DNA from: Thermoplasmata archaeon
GTDB lineage: Archaea > Thermoplasmatota > Thermoplasmata > UBA10834
NCBI GenBank assembly: GCA_025457845.1
Contig: JALOTO010000046.1
Location: forward strand, 1-9,637
Length of the DNA stretch: 9,637 bases
Direction of reading: 5' to 3'
Part shown: positions 7,701-9,637 of the stretch, piece after piece
Layout: each line of letters opens with the position of its first letter
How positions within the stretch are numbered: position 1 is the stretch's first letter
Position numbers and translations under genes: made by a program
The notes under the pieces: generated by a model
Told to the model about the DNA's origin: nothing
The model's input: the letters and a program-made list of their open reading frames with translations, nothing else
Database searches by the model: none

Positions 7701-7787
7701 CACTTCAAGAGCGAGCAGATACTCACCATGATCGAGGCGTGCCTGCGCAAGGACCTCGACGAGGCCGAGGAGGAGGCGAAGGCATGA
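4746..7787 (+). CDS. Tandem double HdrA flavoprotein (two FAD modules in one chain)
   Basis: This 1013-aa protein is two HdrA units joined head to tail. Unit 1 (about 1-430) starts directly at the FAD fold (IGGGPAG at 13) with no N-terminal iron-sulfur domain. It has the NDCSMC motif (C58, C61), an inserted ferredoxin (C110/113/116/120 and C157/160/163/167) and the unusual cluster site C251, C264, C268, C269, but no C-terminal ferredoxin. After a lysine-rich linker (about 430-450), unit 2 has the N-terminal domain (C458, C460, C493, C518, C550), a second FAD fold (IGGGLAG at 596), the site C738, C749, C753, C754 and a C-terminal ferredoxin (C933/936/939/943, C967/970/973/977). It lacks the inserted ferredoxin and the DCxxC motif. 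This predicts two FAD and about seven [4Fe-4S] clusters. HdrA-like proteins of this size are known in bacteria, including, from memory, BamE of class II benzoyl-CoA reductase complexes. The ATG at 4746 follows a strong GGAGGGAGGG and overlaps the mvhD stop; the frame further upstream is a shadow of mvhD. The role as an electron-bifurcating or confurcating hub is inferred. Confidence 0.93.
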   Translation: MTDRRTVGAVLVIGGGPAGMQSALDLADSGFKVYLLEAGASIGGTMAQLDKTFPTNDCSMCIISPKLVATGKHENITMVTHGEVKKVEGKAGDFKVTITRHSRYIDEKKCTGCGVCAEHCPVEGTNAFDRDMAPNRAIYVPFPQAVPLVYTIDRGLCIGCGVCEKFCEAKAIKYDEAPDKEEVLEVGAIILATGYDVFEAKKKVQYGHGTFPNVLTNIEFERMLSASGPTEGHIIRPSDGDIPRRIAFIQCVGSRDAQTPNTYCSSYCCMAALKQAVIGQEHVPGLKTTIFFMDTRAFGKEFEEYLSRAENEYGVRVCRNNRIPKVEEDAETKELILSYIGGADITEERFDMVVLSCGARPPESAAHLAKALGIKLNKFGFAETDDLTPVETSVPGIFVCGAFAGPKDIPDSVAQASGAAGKADALLADERGKLVSKKEYPKEKDVAGKEPRIGVFVCHCGINIGSVVDVPAVVEYAKTLPNVVFADRNLYTCSGDTQTRIREVIEKNDLNRVVVASCTPRTHEPLFQNTVKEAGLNKYLFEMANIRDQCSWVHRLEPEKATEKAKDLVRMAVAKAATLEPLPQPKIPVTPSALVIGGGLAGMTASLTIANAGYEVHLVEREKELGGHLRRIHHTLAGVDPQDTFKDLKRQISENKNIRLHLGETVKEVKGYIGNFETTLGGGEKFKHGAVVVATGAVEYEPEEYLFGKNPKVIRQTDLQELLASKEFKAKSVVMIQCVGSRNDEHPNCSRICCSTSMANALWIKKEHPETSVFVLYRDIRTFGFAEENYNEAARLGVIFLRYDPSAPPRVTEEGGDLVVEIDETFIEQGVRIKPDHLVLNAAVHPNPDNKELAQLLKVPLNKEGFFLEAHMKLRPVDFATDGIFLCGLAHSPRLIDESVSQALAAAARVNTVLSKEFIEAEGVVSVVDQEKCVACGRCEEVCQYGAPRLEEVAPGIVKSRINEALCKGCGSCAVACCTRAISPKHFKSEQILTMIEACLRKDLDEAEEEAKA

Positions 7788-9379
7788 CCGACCCCAAGTT
7801 CGAGCCGCAGATCGTCGCCCTCTGCTGCAACTGGTGCTCCTACGCCGGGGCCGACCTGGCCGGGGTCAGCAGGATGCAGTACCCCCCGAACGCCAGGGTC
7901 ATCAGGGTCATGTGCTCCGGGAGGGTCGAACCCTACTTCATACTGAGGGCGCTCGAGCTCGGTGCCGACGGCGTGCTCATCGCGGGCTGCCACATAGGCG
8001 ACTGCCACTACATCTCGGGGAACGTCGAGGCGGAGAAGCGCATGGAGGCGACCAAGGAGGTCCTGGACCGCCTGGGCATAGGCAGGGACAGGATGCGCCT
8101 CGAGTGGATCTCCGCGTCCGAGGGCCAGAAGTTCGCCCAGACCATGAAGGACTTCACTGAGCAGATCAGGCGGCTCGGGCCGAACCCGCTCGCCGGCAAG
8201 CTGGTCGCGAAGAAACCCTCTCCCGATCTGAAGAAGAAGATCGACCAGCTCATAGAGGACACGGGGGCGTTCGACTGCGTCGAGTGCGGCAAGTGCACCA
8301 CGGTCTGCCCTGTAGCCAAGTACGACCCCGACTTCGCGCCCAGGACCATAGTCCTCAAGTCGATGGAGGGCCAGATGAAGGAGCTGTCCACGGACAAGGC
8401 CATCTGGACCTGCATCACGTGCGAGCAGTGCAACTCCATGTGCCCGTACAAGGTCGACTACTCGGGCTTCATCAGGGGACTCAGGACGGAGGCGGCCGCA
8501 CTGGACAACGTGCCCGTCTGCTCCCAGGGCGGGCTCATGCAGGGCGTCATGAGGGTCCAGGCCAACGGGTCGTTCAAGCAGGACAGGCTCAAGTGGCTCA
8601 CCCAGGACCTGAAGGTCGCCGACAAGGGGGAGTACTTCCTGTTCACTGGCTGCGCGGTCTACTTCGACGCCATCTTCAGGGACCGCCAGGAGCTCAGGCT
8701 CGCGGACATCCCGCGTGCGGCGGTCAAGATCATGAACAGGGCGGGGATCGTCCCCGTGGTCAGCAACGACGAGGTCTGCTGCGGGCACGACCTGAACTGG
8801 ACCGGCGACGAGGACGGCATGATGAAGCTCATGAAGAAGAACGTGGACCTCATCAAGGCGTCCGGCGCCAAGAAGGTCGTCTTCACCTGCCCCGAATGCC
8901 TCAGGACCTTCAACATGGACTACCAGGACTTCCTCGGGGACTTCGAGTTCGAGCTGGTCCACATCTCCCAGCTCGTGGACGACCTCCTGAAGGAGGGGAA
9001 GATCAAGCTCAAGAAGGGGGCCTCCAAGGTCACCTTCCAGGACTCGTGCAGGCTCGGGAGGCACATGGGCATCTACGACGAGCCGAGGGCGGCCCTGAGG
9101 GGTGCCCAGGCGGAGGTAGTCGAGATGGACAACTCCAGGGACAAGGCCCTGTGCTGCGGCGTCAGCGCGTGGGCCACATGCGACGAGGTCTCGAAGAAGA
9201 TGCAGGTCGACAGGCTCAAGGAGGCGAAGCGCACCGGCGCCGAGTGCCTCGTGACCGGATGCTACAAGTGCCTGATACACCTTAACTGCGCCCAGGTCAA
9301 CAAGACGCAGGCGCCCAAGGAGCAGATAGACATACCTATCAAGGACCTGAGCGTGTTCATCGCGGACGCGCTCGAGTGA
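7784..9379 (+). CDS. MvhD-HdrC-HdrD fusion protein
   Basis: Three Hdr-complex parts are fused in one 531-aa chain. Residues 1-135 are an MvhD domain (LCCNWCSYAGAD with C14, C15, C18; C44; C69, C73), closely similar to the separate mvhD at 4291. Residues about 150-240 form an HdrC-type ferredoxin with CVECGKCTTVCP (C165, 168, 171, 175) and CITCEQCNSMCP (C210, 213, 216, 220). Residues about 284-531 hold two CCG domains as in HdrD/HdrB: C290, C332-C333, C369, C372 and C422, C457-C458, C493, C496. A complete electron path, from a [2Fe-2S] entry site through cubane clusters to a putative disulfide-type site, could thus lie in one protein. The gap C290 to C332 (41 residues between) is slightly longer than the usual rule. 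The start ATG overlaps the stop of the tandem HdrA gene (ATGA), with GAGGAGG just before it, so the two products are very likely partners. It is cytoplasmic, with no membrane segment. The acceptor or donor is unknown. Confidence 0.93.
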   Translation: MTDPKFEPQIVALCCNWCSYAGADLAGVSRMQYPPNARVIRVMCSGRVEPYFILRALELGADGVLIAGCHIGDCHYISGNVEAEKRMEATKEVLDRLGIGRDRMRLEWISASEGQKFAQTMKDFTEQIRRLGPNPLAGKLVAKKPSPDLKKKIDQLIEDTGAFDCVECGKCTTVCPVAKYDPDFAPRTIVLKSMEGQMKELSTDKAIWTCITCEQCNSMCPYKVDYSGFIRGLRTEAAALDNVPVCSQGGLMQGVMRVQANGSFKQDRLKWLTQDLKVADKGEYFLFTGCAVYFDAIFRDRQELRLADIPRAAVKIMNRAGIVPVVSNDEVCCGHDLNWTGDEDGMMKLMKKNVDLIKASGAKKVVFTCPECLRTFNMDYQDFLGDFEFELVHISQLVDDLLKEGKIKLKKGASKVTFQDSCRLGRHMGIYDEPRAALRGAQAEVVEMDNSRDKALCCGVSAWATCDEVSKKMQVDRLKEAKRTGAECLVTGCYKCLIHLNCAQVNKTQAPKEQIDIPIKDLSVFIADALE

Positions 9380-9393
9380 TGCACAACGAGAAA

Positions 9394-9398
9394 GTGAT
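9394..9398 (+). promoter_or_regulatory. GTGAT-type ribosome binding site for the last gene
   Basis: The word gtgat, three bases before the ATG at 9402, matches the GGUGAU part of the sequence complementary to the archaeal 16S rRNA 3' end. It differs from the GGAGG-type sites used by the other genes here. It supports 9402 as the start, together with the lack of another in-frame start nearby. Confidence 0.4.
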
Positions 9399-9401
9399 AA
9401 G

Positions 9402-9637
9402 ATGACACCGAACAAGGCCCAACCGCAACAGCAGCAACCGAAGGCGGACGAGAGGTTCGTCCTGATAGAACTGTCCTGTAAGGACAAGAAGTGCTCGCCG
9501 TGCACCTATCCCAACTGCCAGAGGTTCGCGACCGAGCAGCCGAAGAAGAAGCCGTACGAGACGCGCTTCACCAGGATGTTCGAGGTCAAGAAGCCCATGA
9601 CCAAGCCCGAGGCACCCAGGGAACGCCTCGTGCTGGT
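9402..9637 (+). CDS. Unrecognised cysteine-motif protein, N-terminal part (3' end outside window)
   Basis: The frame is open from ATG 9402 to the end of the window (78 complete codons). The first 17 residues are a polar, Gln/Pro-rich tail (AQPQQQQPKA). A short beta-strand-like segment (FVLIELSC) then leads into four cysteines with the pattern C-X4-C-X2-C-X4-C (C26, C31, C34, C39). A basic stretch rich in Lys and Pro follows (about 47-75). The cysteine spacing could hold a metal or an iron-sulfur cluster but is not the usual ferredoxin CxxCxxCxxxCP. I do not recognise the family. It lies 22 bases downstream of the MvhD-HdrCD fusion in the same direction, so it may be the seventh gene of the operon. 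Codon use matches the neighbours, which argues that the frame is real. Confidence 0.7.
   Translation, partial: MTPNKAQPQQQQPKADERFVLIELSCKDKKCSPCTYPNCQRFATEQPKKKPYETRFTRMFEVKKPMTKPEAPRERLVL

Noticed and set aside
713..7787. Selenocysteine in HdrA or MvhD
   Set aside because: Some relatives use Sec, but all key positions here are Cys codons and no in-frame TGA interrupts the genes.
7112..9505. Very long minus-strand frame (797 aa) opposite the fusion gene and the end of the tandem HdrA gene
   Set aside because: Same shadow effect. It spans several real genes on the other strand and has no domain.
1..9637. CRISPR arrays, tRNA or rRNA genes, insertion sequences
   Set aside because: No regularly spaced repeats, no tRNA cloverleaf or rRNA signature, no transposase-like frame or terminal repeats were seen by eye.

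Overview
The window reads as a GC-rich archaeal chromosome segment. The evidence is the heavy use of AGG for arginine and ATA for isoleucine, a TATA/BRE-like promoter, strong Shine-Dalgarno sites, and a gene set typical of anaerobic archaea (HypD, HdrABC, MvhD). A euryarchaeal or Thermoplasmatota-type anaerobe is plausible, but no lineage marker is present and an anaerobic bacterium with Hdr genes cannot be excluded. All convincing genes lie on the + strand.

Layout: (1) positions 2-304 hold the 3' end of hypD, a [NiFe]-hydrogenase maturation factor. (2) Positions 305-712 are non-coding, with an AT-rich island, several short inverted repeats, a likely promoter around 564-580 and a strong ribosome binding site just before 713. 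(3) Positions 713-9379 form a very tight six-gene operon: hdrA (693 aa), hdrC (192 aa), hdrB (305 aa), mvhD (152 aa), a tandem double HdrA (1013 aa), and a three-part MvhD-HdrC-HdrD fusion (531 aa). Neighbours overlap by ATGA or are separated by 1-2 bases. (4) From 9402 a seventh gene starts with a four-cysteine motif and runs off the window; it is not recognised.

How they may work together: HdrA, HdrB, HdrC and MvhD are the known parts of the flavin-based electron-bifurcating heterodisulfide reductase complex. MvhD passes electrons from a hydrogenase or formate dehydrogenase to the HdrA flavin. HdrA splits them between ferredoxin and HdrC/HdrB, where two non-cubane clusters reduce a disulfide. 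The second half of the operon encodes what looks like a second, condensed version of the same machine. Its tandem HdrA carries two flavin modules with complementary iron-sulfur parts, and its last protein joins MvhD, the HdrC-type ferredoxin and the HdrD/HdrB-type CCG domains in one chain. No hydrogenase, formate dehydrogenase or ferredoxin partner gene is in the window; hypD hints that hydrogenase genes may lie upstream.

The most notable feature is this double Hdr operon, and within it the tandem HdrA next to an MvhD-HdrCD fusion. It may be a second bifurcating or confurcating complex with its own electron acceptor, or part of one larger assembly with HdrABC.
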